Source: Porpolomopsis calyptriformis (Eukaryota > Basidiomycota > Agaricomycetes > Agaricales > Hygrophoraceae). From it: a stretch of 64,000 bases of DNA. The notes under the pieces are model-generated. The model made no database searches and was not told where the DNA came from. It saw nothing but the letters and a program-made list of their open reading frames with translations. Below are positions 34,579 through 45,998 of this stretch, one piece after another. The translations under genes and the position numbers were made by a program. The first letter of the stretch is position 1; the number at the start of each line of letters is the position of its first letter. Location: contig OX621170.1 in assembly GCA_951640195.1 (NCBI GenBank), positions 1,178,001 through 1,242,000 on the forward strand, written 5' to 3'.

Positions 34579-37345
34579 TCATCGTCCCAAATTCGTCACA
34601 CTGCGATTACTCGACTCATAGCTCTTTCTCTCTATCCTTCCGTCCTCGAGCACACCCCGAAGCGTCGGCGAGCTCTTCTTTGACTCCAACGAAAACGCGT
34701 TGCCGACGATAGGCATGCTCAGCCGGCGCATCCAGCCCTTGGGCTTGTCCGACGTCGGTCGTAGATTGATCGGTTTCTCCGGTGGGCGCAAGTCGTGCGG
34801 CGAAGGGGAGGCATTGCGTGATCTATATTTCACGACCGAACATTGGGCGCAGCCACAATAGGGCGCGTGCTCTCCCTCGTGCGGTTGACGCGCTGGTGAA
34901 GGCGGCCGGGACTGCGAATGCGAAGAGGATAGGGAGGCGAGGCTCTGCTGGTGTCGTGGGCTGGAAGGTGCGTGTGGGTATGACGAGGAAGCTGGAGGCG
35001 GCGCGAGGTGTGGCGACGATCGGGGTTGTTGTGAGCTTCCTGTGGGGAACTCGATTTGCGAACGCTGCCGTGATGTCGGCGAGGGTGATGGGCGCGCGTT
35101 ATTCGACCCCTGTGTGCGTGAGCTGCTATCGCCTGCCCGTGCGTTCATTAGATGTGCACGTTCCCTCTCTAACTCCCTCGTCCTCGTTTCAATCTCGCGT
35201 TCTCGCGCCTGCAATTCTCTCTCCTTCTCTCTGAGTTCCATCTCTGCCGTCTCGTCTATTCTCTGTCGGCGAATACGGTGCGGATCGTTCTCCTGGAGGG
35301 ATGGATTAGAACTGGTGTTAGTTCGGTCCCTGGTGGGCTCGGACTTGGTCGGTTGGGTCGGTGATTCCAAAGGAAGACGGGGAAGTTGCCGGTTATTCGG
35401 GGGGGAGACGGCGCCTTGGCGGGGAGGGGACAGCTCATCCAATGGTCGATATCGGCTCGCCAGGTTGGTGACGCTCAGCGGCAAACGTGGGACATCTTTG
35501 GATATAGGAGACGTTGTCTCAGCCTAGAAGTGGGCTTATTAGTTCATTTTTTGATAGGTGGGAGATGGCGAGATACTTGGGAAGAATAACGATGCCGCAT
35601 GGCGGCGACGAGACTACCGCTGCTCCCCGCAGTGTCGCTTCGGCTAATCCCTGCCAATTTCTCTCGCGTGTCGACGCTTCTTGAGGCGCCTCGTCCATAT
35701 CCTCCGCTATTATCCACTCTCACACCAAACTCACGCTCCCCAGAGGGGGAATTGCCAGTCGAGTATGCACCAAAACTGGCACGAGACCTGGGTGCATCGC
35801 CCCGAGACGAGATCACCTCCGTGTCTCCAACGACTTTTTTTGGATCTGCTGATGATTCAAGCAACTGTTGCTCGGAAGACGTGAGAGAAATGGGTGAATC
35901 ATGCAACTCGGAACTAGACTTGGAGCTGTGGAGATCTCGAGCTGATGACTCCAAAGAACGAGATAATAAAGGAGACGTGGTTTTGGACTTTGGTGTTTCT
36001 GGTTGGAGGAACTGTTGCTGATGTAGCGAGTGTGAGTGTCCTGGCGGAAGTGGATGAGGGATATGTGTGGGTGGGGCGGGGAAGGCGGCCAATGTAGCTC
36101 CAGATGGGATGTCTTTCTCGCTATCGTATGCAACATTGCTCTGCTGGTCTTGGAATGACGGCGGGCCGCTGGATGACGATGAGTAATTCTGTGTTTGCTC
36201 AGTTAAGGAGGGTGGTGGATAAGACTGGTTTGATCGCGAATACTGTTGCCGTGGGGATGCGCCGACGGTGGTAGATGGATATTCCTGGCCGTAGTCGCTG
36301 TTCGGAGATGGTCCAAACTTCTGATCGGTTGATTCGCGCATAGTTTGTATGCGGTCGGCATTTTCTACCTCTGTAAGTTGAGTTGGGATCGGTGATGCTC
36401 CGCCCCGTGGCTTTCCTTCCGATTCGCCATCATCGGGTAGACCTTGAGGAATGGCACCCATCCAACCACCTTCACAGAGAACACGCCACTCTCCCAACTT
36501 CCCAACGAAGGAAGCAAAGCGTCGGACCCCCTCACAGGACCGGAGCCATTCCGAATCAGCCATTCGCGCAAGGCAGGCAGCCACGCTGTACATTGTCGCA
36601 ATATGCCGTTGCGTTACTTGAAGTGCGTGATTGCTGAGGAATATAAGCCGGGTCAATACCAGGGATAACCGTGAAAAATACGTACTGTTTCTCCATAGAT
36701 ACTTCTGGGCCTAAAGTACTGATGAGATTAATATAGCGAAAATGCTCCTCGCTGGCATCCCGAGAGTTTTTCTTCGACTTCTTTTCGTACGTCTGACCTT
36801 TGCGAAAATTAACTTGGACAAAGTGGAGAGTACAGAACGAGAGTAAGGATACCAGCTTGCTTTATTCGAGCATTCATATTTGCAATCTTCTCGTCGTGAA
36901 CCTTCTCTTCTTTCTGTGATCAAGGGGATGGGTGAGGTGAGATCCTGACATACAGAGACAACCCACGGCTAGCTTCTTGAACCACTTGCGAACCTCCGAA
37001 CTGATTCCGTCGTATTCCTTGTCCGCAAACTTTGCAAACTTCGTGTCGATATCTGACAAAGTTTCGAAGATGGTTGCGCCTATGTTCATGGCATTGGCTA
37101 TGGGAGGGCTTGAGCTCTTTTTCATTCGAATGGGCAGAATGATTAGCACGCATACCGGGTATTTCCCCGGTCACCTTCAAGCCCGCGGTTTCCCTCAACG
37201 CCTTTGCCAACCGCTTCTGCAACAGGGCGACGGCTGCAGCGGCCTCGCAATAGTCGTTCAGGACACCAAGGAGAGTTTCCAGGGATTTGCAGGACTTGTG
37301 TATGTCGGCCCTCTCAGACAGTGGAAGCGCACCTGTGCTGGCCAT
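34579..37345 (-). CDS. BAR/I-BAR-like membrane-associated protein with disordered tail
   Basis: The helical N-terminus has the heptad-like character of IMD/BAR proteins (fungal Ivy1-like): LPLSERADIHKSCKSLETLL, YCEAAAAVALLQKRLAKALR, NAMNIGATIFETLSDIDTKF, EYDGISSEVRKWFKKLAKEE and then HALQVTQRHIATMYSVAACL with WLRSCEGVRRFASFVGKLGE. This part is about 250 residues over several exons. Such domains bind and bend phosphoinositide-rich membranes. The rest, in two long exons, is Ser/Pro/Gln-rich and probably disordered, with a charged coiled coil (ELREKERELQAREREIETR) and a small CGCAQC motif near PYCGCAQCSVVKYRSR. The last exon joins SSQ to AETTSPISKDVPRLPL. Ends at 34579. Confidence 0.75.
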
Positions 37346-37504
37346 CTCGCCTGCTAGTCAGAAACAACGAAAGAGTGGGGTCATATCAGTTTGACCTGAG
37401 TTGATTCGATAAGGAAATGTCACATGTGCTTAGTTTATCTGATAAGATAACAGGTTGATTCTTCCAAGAACTGAAAAACATATCCTCCGTTGCAAACCCC
37501 CTAG

Positions 37505-38977
37505 TTATCTTTGGGAACCCTCACGCACAGTCAAAATACCATGCTTGGTGAGTGTAACCTGGATGGTTTATCATTGCGTTGTTGACAACGAAAACCTGTC
37601 AAGCCTCACTGATGCATACAGATATCTGGACATGCCGGCGTCCTATCGTTAGACAATCCGCTGTAGAGATTGAAAACCATGTTCTGAGATCGGGCAAGGA
37701 AGATTCTGGAGAATTTGATCAAGTCGATGAAGATTAATTTAAAGAATCGACTTACTGATATGTTATGACTCTAGTCTGCGCTTCAGAGGGGGGAGGTGCG
37801 CTGACGTAGAGCCGATCACCGGTGTTGCTTCCCTGGAGAACAAGCTGTCCACTTGCATCCAGGATAGAAACCGCTGGGCTTGTTCCTAACGACTAATGTA
37901 GTCGCCAGTTGGGATGATGAAGTAGGGAGACGGCGCATGCAAGCCTGTACTGAAGAACTGAATTTCATACTCGCGTACAGCCCGGAAGAGCTTTCACCAC
38001 CCTGGCAGCGGATTATGCAAGGTCGATTTCATGTTCTCGTTGCAAAACTCTACTCATTTGGACACAAATTGTGAAAGACGACGAGGAATAACAAGAACCG
38101 ACTTCGGTAATTGTGCCACTGAAGAGTCACTTATATTTTGAGAGATCCACGCTTTGTAGTAGATGGTTTTAAATCTCTCAGGTCATGAAGGTGATGAGAC
38201 TTACTCTTGAGGCAGACGAACATGTTATCAAGCTTCCTGGCAATCTGGTCGTAACCCAAGGATCCGGTTAGCTAATACAGGGCAGCATCATAACATGCAA
38301 GCTGATGAGAAAGAAACACCGGCCAATCAGATAAGAATCAAGTGTCATTTCGAATGGACCTCACGAACCTAAGCCAATCCCCGGCCGTTGTCATTTCATT
38401 TTGCCAAGTAATGTACGAGGTTGGTTCCTTCGCCCGTTACGTTTTCTCGACTTGATCCTTGGTAAGCCCAAGACCGAGCCAGGTGCCCAATAGTCCCGCC
38501 TGGTTGAGGGTGCCCCAATCTCGGTATGAAAGCTTGTAGTAGAGACCGAGCCGGGTCCGGACCGAGTTTCTGAGATAAATTTGATCTTGCTGCATTACAA
38601 ATAATGGTGAACTTTGGTAAAGCTTGAGCATCGAAAAGAACGTACGATCATGTAATATCTGAGGCCATCAAGAGAGGCAGTGCCATTGGCCATCTTGATG
38701 CAGAATTCGTGGTTAATCATCCTGTTCCATACGTCTAGATTGTTGAGGGTCATATCATTAACGAAGTCTCTGAGGATGCAATTGTGTTTAATTCTATGAA
38801 ATTTGACATTCCTTACGGAGATTCGTAAGACAGGGCGATTCCCAAATCCTGCTCGGAAATGCCACGATCGTTGGAGGACAAGTCAGAATTAGCTTGATCG
38901 AAGCCAATGGTTACTCGCGAGGGAGGCGCGTCGTCGGGTCCTGGCGTAACTGGGAACGGTAACTGGGACATGTCCAT
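37505..38977 (-). pseudogene. TenA/heme-oxygenase-fold protein, apparently broken in its C-terminal half
   Basis: The start MDMSQLPFPVTPGPDDAP leads to DLSSNDRGISEQDLGIALSY. The next exons carry a clear TenA-type core: WNRMINHEFCIKMANGTASL and DGLRYYMIQDQIYLRNSVRT. Further matches are DWLRF, LGYDQIARKLDN and, across an intron with donor gttcgt, TIYYKAWISQNISDSSVAQL. Then FCNENMKSTLHNPLPGW is followed directly by TGA and, in the same frame, KLFRAVREYEIQFFSTGL, where relatives have a second Trp. About 20 codons on, the frame must shift by two bases to reach the next coding-like segment, SPAVSILDASGQLVLQGSNT. The last visible stretch is TLTKHGILTVREGSQR with a stop at 37505. TenA proteins salvage thiamine pyrimidines; many basidiomycete members are uncharacterised. 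An unusual intron could hide the TGA, so the call is moderate. Confidence 0.55.
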
Positions 38978-39861
38978 GTTCGATAGAATAAATGGGTTGA
39001 TGGATGGTTGATGAGCTCGTCGATGGGCTCGTCAGCCTTTAAACCTGATACGACCGGTGGCGTACTGCCTGCATTACCATCAGAATGAACAAGGGCAGGT
39101 GCCATGAACCATCTCTCGGGGATTGTCAAGCAGTAGTTCGGAGAGGTCCGACTGGTCATTAAGATGGGTTTAGTATGTTGTGGGAAAGCCGTAAGAGTAA
39201 ATTTCGAATTCAGTTTGGTGCAATCTTGACCAGTATTTGGCCCCAGGGTCGCAGGCGTTAGCATCGTATTCCAACGTGTTTGTCAATTCTGGCATGCGCG
39301 GGGAATCCAGTTTGGGACATAGAAAGTTAGAAGTGGTTTTAATGCTGTTGTGGTGTCGAGTGCCGTATAAGACATATTATCGTAGGATGTTGCATATTCG
39401 CATGGGGGGTTCGGTTGTGGTGGGCGTCGTTGTGAATTGTACGTTCATCGAATGTACAAGGCCGAAACCACGGCCATGCAGTACTCTCCTACATGAGCAT
39501 GTTTTAGGCCTGGGTAACATGCGGTGATATAAAATGCCCATGCGATTCGTCCTCGACCTATGTCTACCATTTTTGTAGAGGCGTCTGTGTTGTTGAAGGC
39601 GTTATTGGCAGCCTTTTCGTTTCCAGTGTGGTATCTATTCGGTTCAGTTAGCCATGGCTTTTGTTATCCAGCGTCCAGCTTGTGCCAGTCTGTTGTAGCT
39701 TGAGTTCATCGCGGCAGTATTGTTAGCATCGTGGTGTTGAGGGTGTGGTGGCGGTAAAAAGGGTAAGTGCTTTCCATTTTTCTGCGCCGCAGACTTCAGC
39801 TTGAGTTCCTGGTCGGAAGCTGCAACGAACACAGCACTGGGAAATCCCTTCTCTGACTTTC
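38978..39861. other. divergent intergenic region, TenA-like gene / SARAF
   Basis: About 880 bp with no conserved frame I recognise. It holds an ATG at 39560 followed by a hydrophobic stretch (MSTIFVEASVLLKALLAAF) that could be a signal-peptide exon for the SARAF gene, but no splice pair is clearly right. An 18-of-20 direct repeat begins at its right edge. Confidence 0.4.
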
Positions 39862-40837
39862 ATGTCTCGCTTGGAGCTTGTGAAAATACCCTCTCTGACT
39901 TTCTATCAAGATGCTCTCACTACCGCACGGAGAACCTTCCCTTTGCCTCAGTTGGTATGTGAAGGAAAACCGTGCAGGCAATACACACCCGAAGTGGTTA
40001 GGTGTGTCAACCTCGGAGGGGTTGGAACGGAAATCGACTGGAAGGCAAGTAGCGATTCCTCATAGGCGTACAAGTTGTTAAAGAGCATGACTCAAGTTTA
40101 GTGCGAAGCAGATCTCCCTGAATCGCTCAGGTTTGGACGAGTAGAAATCTCTTGCGAGGGTTGGTCGAAGCCAGGAGATCCTTTTGTCCTCAAAGGTTAG
40201 TGCGAACCGCATGTTATTCTGCCATCATCTGACGCCTTTCAGGTTCATGCTCGCTCGAATACCGCCTAGTCCAAGTCCCAAAATCCTTTGCCCAGCGAAG
40301 TTGGTTCAACCGTAAGGCTACCTTGTGGGTCTGATTTGCTTAACTAACCAGCACATAGCGACCAATATGGCTGAAAATGCCTTCATGATCATTTGGGTCG
40401 CATTCCTGCTCTTTATTGCTTATTGCATGATAATGTCATGTATCCGCCGAAACCCCGAACCTGGAAACCCACCCCACTATTCCACCTCTGGACCAAGCGG
40501 AGGTCGTTCATTTCCAGGTGGACCTCGTGATAACTACCATGACTATGCTCCACCTCCTTATCCTAGAGGTCCCTCTGAGCCACCAAGTGAAGGTTGGCGA
40601 CCTGGATTCTGGACTGGCACCGTTCTTGGTGGCCTTGGCTCTTATTTTTGGAATAACCGCCGTCCCGAGATAAACACAGAACGTTGGAGTACCCCATGGG
40701 ACTGGGAAGGACGGCTGGCGCGCCGACCTATATTTGGAGGACGGAGGGTCCCTTCGAATTCGGATGACAGAGGCGAGGGGTCCTCGACGGGTGCGATGAG
40801 GCGTAGTACTGGATTCGGTGGGACAAGCGTGAGATGA
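39862..40837 (+). CDS. SARAF-like regulator of store-operated calcium entry
   Basis: SARAF (TMEM66) is an ER membrane protein that turns off store-operated calcium entry in animals; fungi have homologues of unclear role. The luminal domain is well matched: PSLTFYQDALTTARRTFPLP, QLVCEGKPCRQYTPEVVRC, NLGGVGTEIDWK, then across a GC-AG intron CEADLPESLRFGRVEISCEG, WSKPGDPFVLKGSCSLEYRL. A single membrane span follows, AFMIIWVAFLLFIAYCMIM. The cytosolic tail is Gly/Pro/Arg-rich (RSFPGGPRDNYHDYAPPPYP) and ends GGTSVR. The ATG at 39862 gives no signal peptide, which a luminal domain should have, so an upstream exon is probably missing from this model. Confidence 0.86.
40045..40101 (+). other. GC-AG intron in the SARAF-like gene
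   Basis: Donor aag|gcaagt, acceptor gtttag|tgc. Splicing joins ...EIDWK to CEADLPES in frame, matching the SARAF family; no GT donor nearby keeps the frame. Confidence 0.85.
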
Positions 40838-40892
40838 GGCTGGCAGTCGTCGTAATCAATATGTACAAACAGTCGATCACTCACACTTGACA

Positions 40893-43661
40893 ATGTTGCG
40901 AAAGATCAGGTCTGCGCAAGGCGTACTGCGCGTAATACCGTCACCTGGGGAAGGGGCTATGTAAGTTGCCAACCGTCCGTGCATCCGTCTGATTTTGAAT
41001 GGTTGCACTAGACTTCCCAAGGAAGGGGAGAGAAATGTGCTGATTACATCGGCTCTACCCTATTGCAACAACGTACCCCATCTTGGTGAGCGCCCTTTTT
41101 GACTCGGACTTATTTCTATTGACATGGATATCAAGGAAATATCATCGGAAGCACCCTGAGCGCAGATGTTTTCAGCCGGTAAGTTCCTCGTTTTTAGCAT
41201 CGATCCGAGAGAGCTCATGCTACGCTCTCAGCTACAACCGTATTGCAGTCTTTCTATCTGCCTTCCGATCCGCTTAGTTTCTTGTTTATACAGGAACTAC
41301 AAATCGGAGAACCCTTTACATATGTGGTACCGATGAGTATGGGACGGCCACGGAAACTCAGGCTCTGAAAGAAGGTATCACACCACGGGAATTATGTGAC
41401 AAGTACAATCTTCTTCATAGACAAACATATGAATGGTTTGACATCAGGTAAGACTAGGTCAGCGTGCCTCTTTACCTAAATTCTCAGTTGATTCTAGTTT
41501 CGATTATTTTGGTCGTACATCTACCCCTTTGCACTCAGAGTCAGTCGTCTACACTTTCTCGTCATCTCCCTTACTAAGTTCTTCCAACCTAGAATATCGC
41601 AAGAAATCTATACCAATCTTAGGAACAACGGTCTCCTTCAGAAACAAAGAAAAGAGCAAACCTATTGTGAATGTTGCCAAAAGTCAAGTTGTGATTATTT
41701 ATGGACGACTCACAGACTGACGCTTCCTTGAAGGTTTCTTGCAGACCGATACGTCGAAGGCACTTGTCCTTACTGTGGCTATAGTGTAATCTCGTGCTTC
41801 CACAAACATAACTAATCGCTGACTGATGCGTGCAGGACGCCCGCGGTGACCAGTGCGACAGTTGTAGCCGGACCCTAGACGCTATCGAACTCATCAAACC
41901 TCGTTGTTTGATCGATCCCACCCACGTCGTTACTCTCCGAACTTCAGAACACATGTACCTCAAACTTGACCTGATACAGCCCCGTGTAGAAGAATGGATA
42001 CGGGAATCGTGGAAAGGCGGGAAATGGTCACCCAATTCAGTAATCAATTTAGACGGCGAGATTGTCGACAGTCGCCTAAACGCCGGGTTGAAGCCTACGC
42101 CTCTAACCCGAGATTTGACTTGGGGTGTTCCTGTTCCCATCACCGATGACATAGACGATCAAGGAATGTTAGGGAAGGTCCTTTGTATGTACCTCTTTCC
42201 AAGCTTGTCACTGGCTCACTTACCAATCGTCCATCGATAGATGTTTGGGTAAGAATCCTTAAAATTCTCTTTTGTTCAGGATGTTCACCTTGATTTCGAA
42301 GTTTGACGCCCCAATCGGTTATCCCAGTATTACAGCCAACTATACCCCTGAATGGAAACAGTGGTGGTTCAATCCTCAAAACGTCCGTCTCTATCAATTC
42401 ATGGGTAAAGATAATGTCTATTTCCACACGGTTTATTGGCCATCTGTGCAACTCGGGGACCGACGAAATTGGACGGCATTGCATCATTTATCCACTACTG
42501 GTGATATTCTAATGCTAGGTCGCCATTCTTCCTCGATGCTGACCTTTACCCTACAGAATACCTCAATTACGAAGGAGGCAAATTCTCCAAAAGCAAAAGT
42601 CGTGGCGTGTTTGGACCTGGAGCAAAGGAAACTGGGATTCCTTCTTCAGTCTGGCGATATTATTTGTTGTCAACAAGACCAGAAACTGCTGATTCCACCT
42701 TTTCATGGACTGACTGTGTGAGTAGAAGTTTTTCTTTTCTTGATCTTCAAAATCCCTCAACCATCCCTCGCGCAGATCTCCGCAAACAACAATGTCCTAC
42801 TGAACAAGTGAGCACTACTCGCTTGTCAGGCTATCATATACTCACAACCATCCCAGTTTCGGGAACTTTATCAACCGTGTTCTAAAATTCGTTTCATCTC
42901 AATATGGCGGTGTTGTTCCAAATGGTGGGGATCCAGCCGGCCCATATTCCCTTAACGACTCTTCAGATTCGGCTTTCTTTGCGGATATCAACGCTCACAT
43001 CAAGGATTACACGGACGCTATGGAAGCTGTTAAGCTACGACTTGGGCTCCAAACCGTCATGCTTATCTCCAACAGGGGCAACAACTACCTTCAGTCGTCC
43101 GGGCTAAATAAAGCTTTGATGACCACAGACCCTGTTAGATGTGCACAAGTGGTCTCCCGGGCGATCAACCTCATCTATGTTCTTTCTGTGCTCGCATATC
43201 CCTTCATGCCCGCTACTTCCGAGTCCATAATCGCCCAGCTGAACGCCCCCGCCCGAGCTGTCCCCGAGGTGCTCGCTGCCGATATCCTTGCCGGACATTA
43301 CATCGGCAAACCCGAGCACCTATTCAAAAAAATTGAAGAGAAAATGGCGGACACGTGGAGAGCAAAGTACGGTGGCACCGAGTCGACTCTGTCAGGTTCT
43401 GCAGATGTGGGCCAGGGTAAAACGAAGCGGAAGGCTGCTGCGGCTCAAGCTTCTGTGAAGTCGAATGCCATCCGGAACGCCGGACCGAAGTCTGCGGAAG
43501 CTTTGATCCTTGAGGCGAAAGTGGCCGAGAAAGGCCAGACGATACGTTCATTGAAGGGTCAGACTCCGAGAACGAAGGAATTGGATGAAAAGATCGCAGC
43601 TCTGGTGACCGAATTGAAGAGCTTAAAGGCAGAGGTGGTTCTACTTGAACAACAGGCTTAA
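40893..43661 (+). CDS. MES1: cytosolic methionyl-tRNA synthetase with C-terminal WHEP-like helix
   Basis: Class I synthetase charging tRNA-Met. The start [16 protein letters not shown] is followed across an intron by [20 protein letters not shown] and the HIGH-class motif [15 protein letters not shown]. Then [20 protein letters not shown], the zinc/CP insertion [19 protein letters not shown], and across an intron [20 protein letters not shown]. The KMSKS-class motif is [16 protein letters not shown]. The anticodon-binding helical domain includes [20 protein letters not shown] and [16 protein letters not shown]. The extreme C-terminus, [11 protein letters not shown] followed by [20 protein letters not shown], looks like a WHEP helix-turn-helix. 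There is no GST-like N-terminal domain of the kind found in yeast Mes1. Many short introns in the first half. Confidence 0.94.
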
Positions 43662-43731
43662 TTCTTGCCAAGTAGCACTTAGATTAGATGATATCAAGCC
43701 AGCCTTCGTGCACTGTGAACTAGATCGAGAT

Positions 43732-45459
43732 TCAGAGTTCAAAGCTTCCCCTCTCATTCTGGCCCCATTCACAGGCGTACGTATATATATCATAATCGAC
43801 CACCCTCGCCTCCCACTTCACCAACCTACCCTCACGCTCAATGACAACAATAATATCCACGCTTCGATATAGACACCACGACAATTGACACAAATTTGGG
43901 CACACAGAGATGAGTGCACGCAGCATCTCGGAATTTGCTTCAGAAGGTGCGTCGGGAGAAAGAAGTGGGACGCCGAGGAAACTGGTCAGACGTGGGAAAG
44001 GGTAAATAGACTGATCCCAACGCTTCTGAAATGATCGGGGGGTACATTATGAGAGACTATAAACGGTCCAAAAGACATAAAACGTCACCCATGCATCTGT
44101 TATACTCCACAGCTCACAGAAGTCTAAGCGTTCTAAACCAGGGGCAAGTTTGCCAAGCCTCACGACCAAGTTGAGGGATGCACAATTTGTCACATCGAGT
44201 CTCTTCAATGTGGGGCCAGAGCCACTCTGCTCGAGAAGGTCAAGGAATGCATCATTAAGGGGAGCAAAGCGGATATGCTCCAATGGGCGTGGATGGGCAG
44301 TGGGAGAACTAAGGATGGAGGACACTTCTTCCCATGCAGCATCTACACACCTGAGGGAAGGGAGAGTGTCAGGTGGGAGCACGAGTGGGTCAGGAACTGA
44401 GATGCTTGTACGACTGTTGTTCTCAATGCCCGTGAGAATGAGGTGTTCGAGAGAGGGATGGGACACAAGGAAGGCAGAGAGTATCCAGGAAGAGGCAAAG
44501 ACAAAAGACAGCCAGAGTTGACGGAGGGATTTCCAGTGAGCATGGGACAGGAGAGGAGAGATATCAATAGATGTTGGCGGCGGATAAATATAGAAATCAA
44601 GCCGTAAGACCTTGACATTAAGGGTGGTGAGACGGGTGGTTATGAGATGTTGGATACTACTTACTTCAAGGTCAGGATTATGTTTGGTTAGCATCTCAAC
44701 GAATGGATTTATATCTGGCACAGAATAATAGAAATTAGGGGTGATGGTCAGGGATTGTAAATTTTTGAGTTTGAAAAACTGGTGATGGAATCAAAAGGCT
44801 AGCACTATTGAGAGATGAGAGGTGCTCACAGAAGGAGTCTTGGACATTCTTTGGTAAACTTCCTCGTCCTCAGATGTATCATCCTCATCAAGAATTTCAA
44901 GTTGACGCAAATTAGGGCAGTGTGTCACAAGGGTAGTCCATACAGGTTCTTGAAACTTTGGCTTAATCACAGCTTGGGTGCGGTACCATACGAAGGAGGT
45001 GAGACCAGTCATGTTCCTGAGTGCAGAGAGAAAAACGGCGAAAAGCTTAGAGGCTAGCTCGTCCTCCTGATCAAAATTACCCTCAGGATATGCGAGGTAA
45101 TCCTCGTCAGTTTCTTTGAAGGTGGATGGGACAATAATCGAGTCATCATAGCAATCCCATAATGATGCTATTTGCGGAAGTTGGAGGGCGCGGACGTTTT
45201 TGGCAAGGGAACGATTTATGGTGAATTCCTTCCAGATTGAGGAAAAGGGACGAGCGCGGATGATACGGAATTGAGTGTGTCGTGGAGAAGCAATTGAGTA
45301 AAGCCGGGTTGAGACTAGGGCGAAATTGCGAATGTCAGTAATCGAATCCAAATAACCTGCGATGCGGTCGAGGATTTCAACAGGAAGATCTGTGAGATAC
45401 AACGCTGGGAAGGGCCTTGAAGTAGTTTTATCATCAAATTTTGCGAAAACAAAAGACAT
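43732..45459 (-). CDS. F-box protein with LRR-like C-terminus
   Basis: Likely substrate adaptor of an SCF ubiquitin ligase. The F-box is FPALYLTDLPVEILDRIAGY followed by LDSITDIRNFALVSTRLYSI. The rest shows irregular leucine-rich segments, e.g. SLAKNVRALQLPQIASLWDC, WTTLVTHCPNLRQLEILDED, HPSLEHLILTGIENN and LAPGLERLDFCELWSITDAW. Two introns: SVHQFFKLKN is formed near 44780-44830, and a second (donor tgg|gtgacg, acceptor catttcag) adds KRWDQSIYPFPRLTSF and ALISVCPNLCQLSW, ending at 43732. Without that intron the frame stops at 44047. Such F-box proteins are numerous and fast-evolving in Agaricomycetes; the target is unknown. Confidence 0.82.
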
Positions 45460-45998
45460 AGCAAGGAAATCGGAGGGGTGTTGCTGTCACGGAAAATGCA
45501 GCAAATGGGCCCTGGTTTGTTTGACTGTCGATTCCTAAGCAAGGCTACAAGGTTTCTACCTTTTGTCCGTGTCATCCAAAACCAAATCTCACTGCGAAGA
45601 ACTCGGCATTTGTAAGTGTGCATGAAGCGCTCCGTTTCCTACAGATCAACGTGAGGTAAATTTTCGCCTTGGTGTTCGCAGTTTGGTCAGAAAGTCAACG
45701 GCTGCAGATTAGACTTTCCACAACATATGGGGCATAATTCAGCATGGAAGAAGGCATCCCAGATTTTGTGGTGAGTGTCTAGCTCAAATTGTCCGTACGG
45801 CATCGCAACACTGGATTGTAGATCAAGCGGAAACGAAAACGATACCAACCTGCCATCGATCTTTGCTTGGGTTTCTACGCACAATCCACCCCACACACTG
45901 GCACCCCAATTTCTCCATATGACTTCCACCATTGTGGCCACTCTTTTGATCTTCAGCACGGTGCCGGTCCAGCCGGACATCCTTCACGAACGAAAAGC
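45460..45998. other. divergent intergenic region, F-box / unknown basic protein
   Basis: About 540 bp. A 97-codon frame on the minus strand (45687-45980) overlaps the likely 5' leader of the + strand gene; I do not support it as a gene. Nothing else recognisable. Confidence 0.4.

Noticed and set aside
38911..39264. 117-codon minus-strand frame upstream of the TenA-like gene
   Set aside because: It overlaps TenA exon 1 in another frame and shows no family match; at most part of the 5' UTR. I could not fully exclude a small separate gene.
45687..45980. 97-codon minus-strand frame between the F-box gene and the basic protein
   Set aside because: No domain, no splice continuation, and it overlaps the opposite gene's 5' leader.
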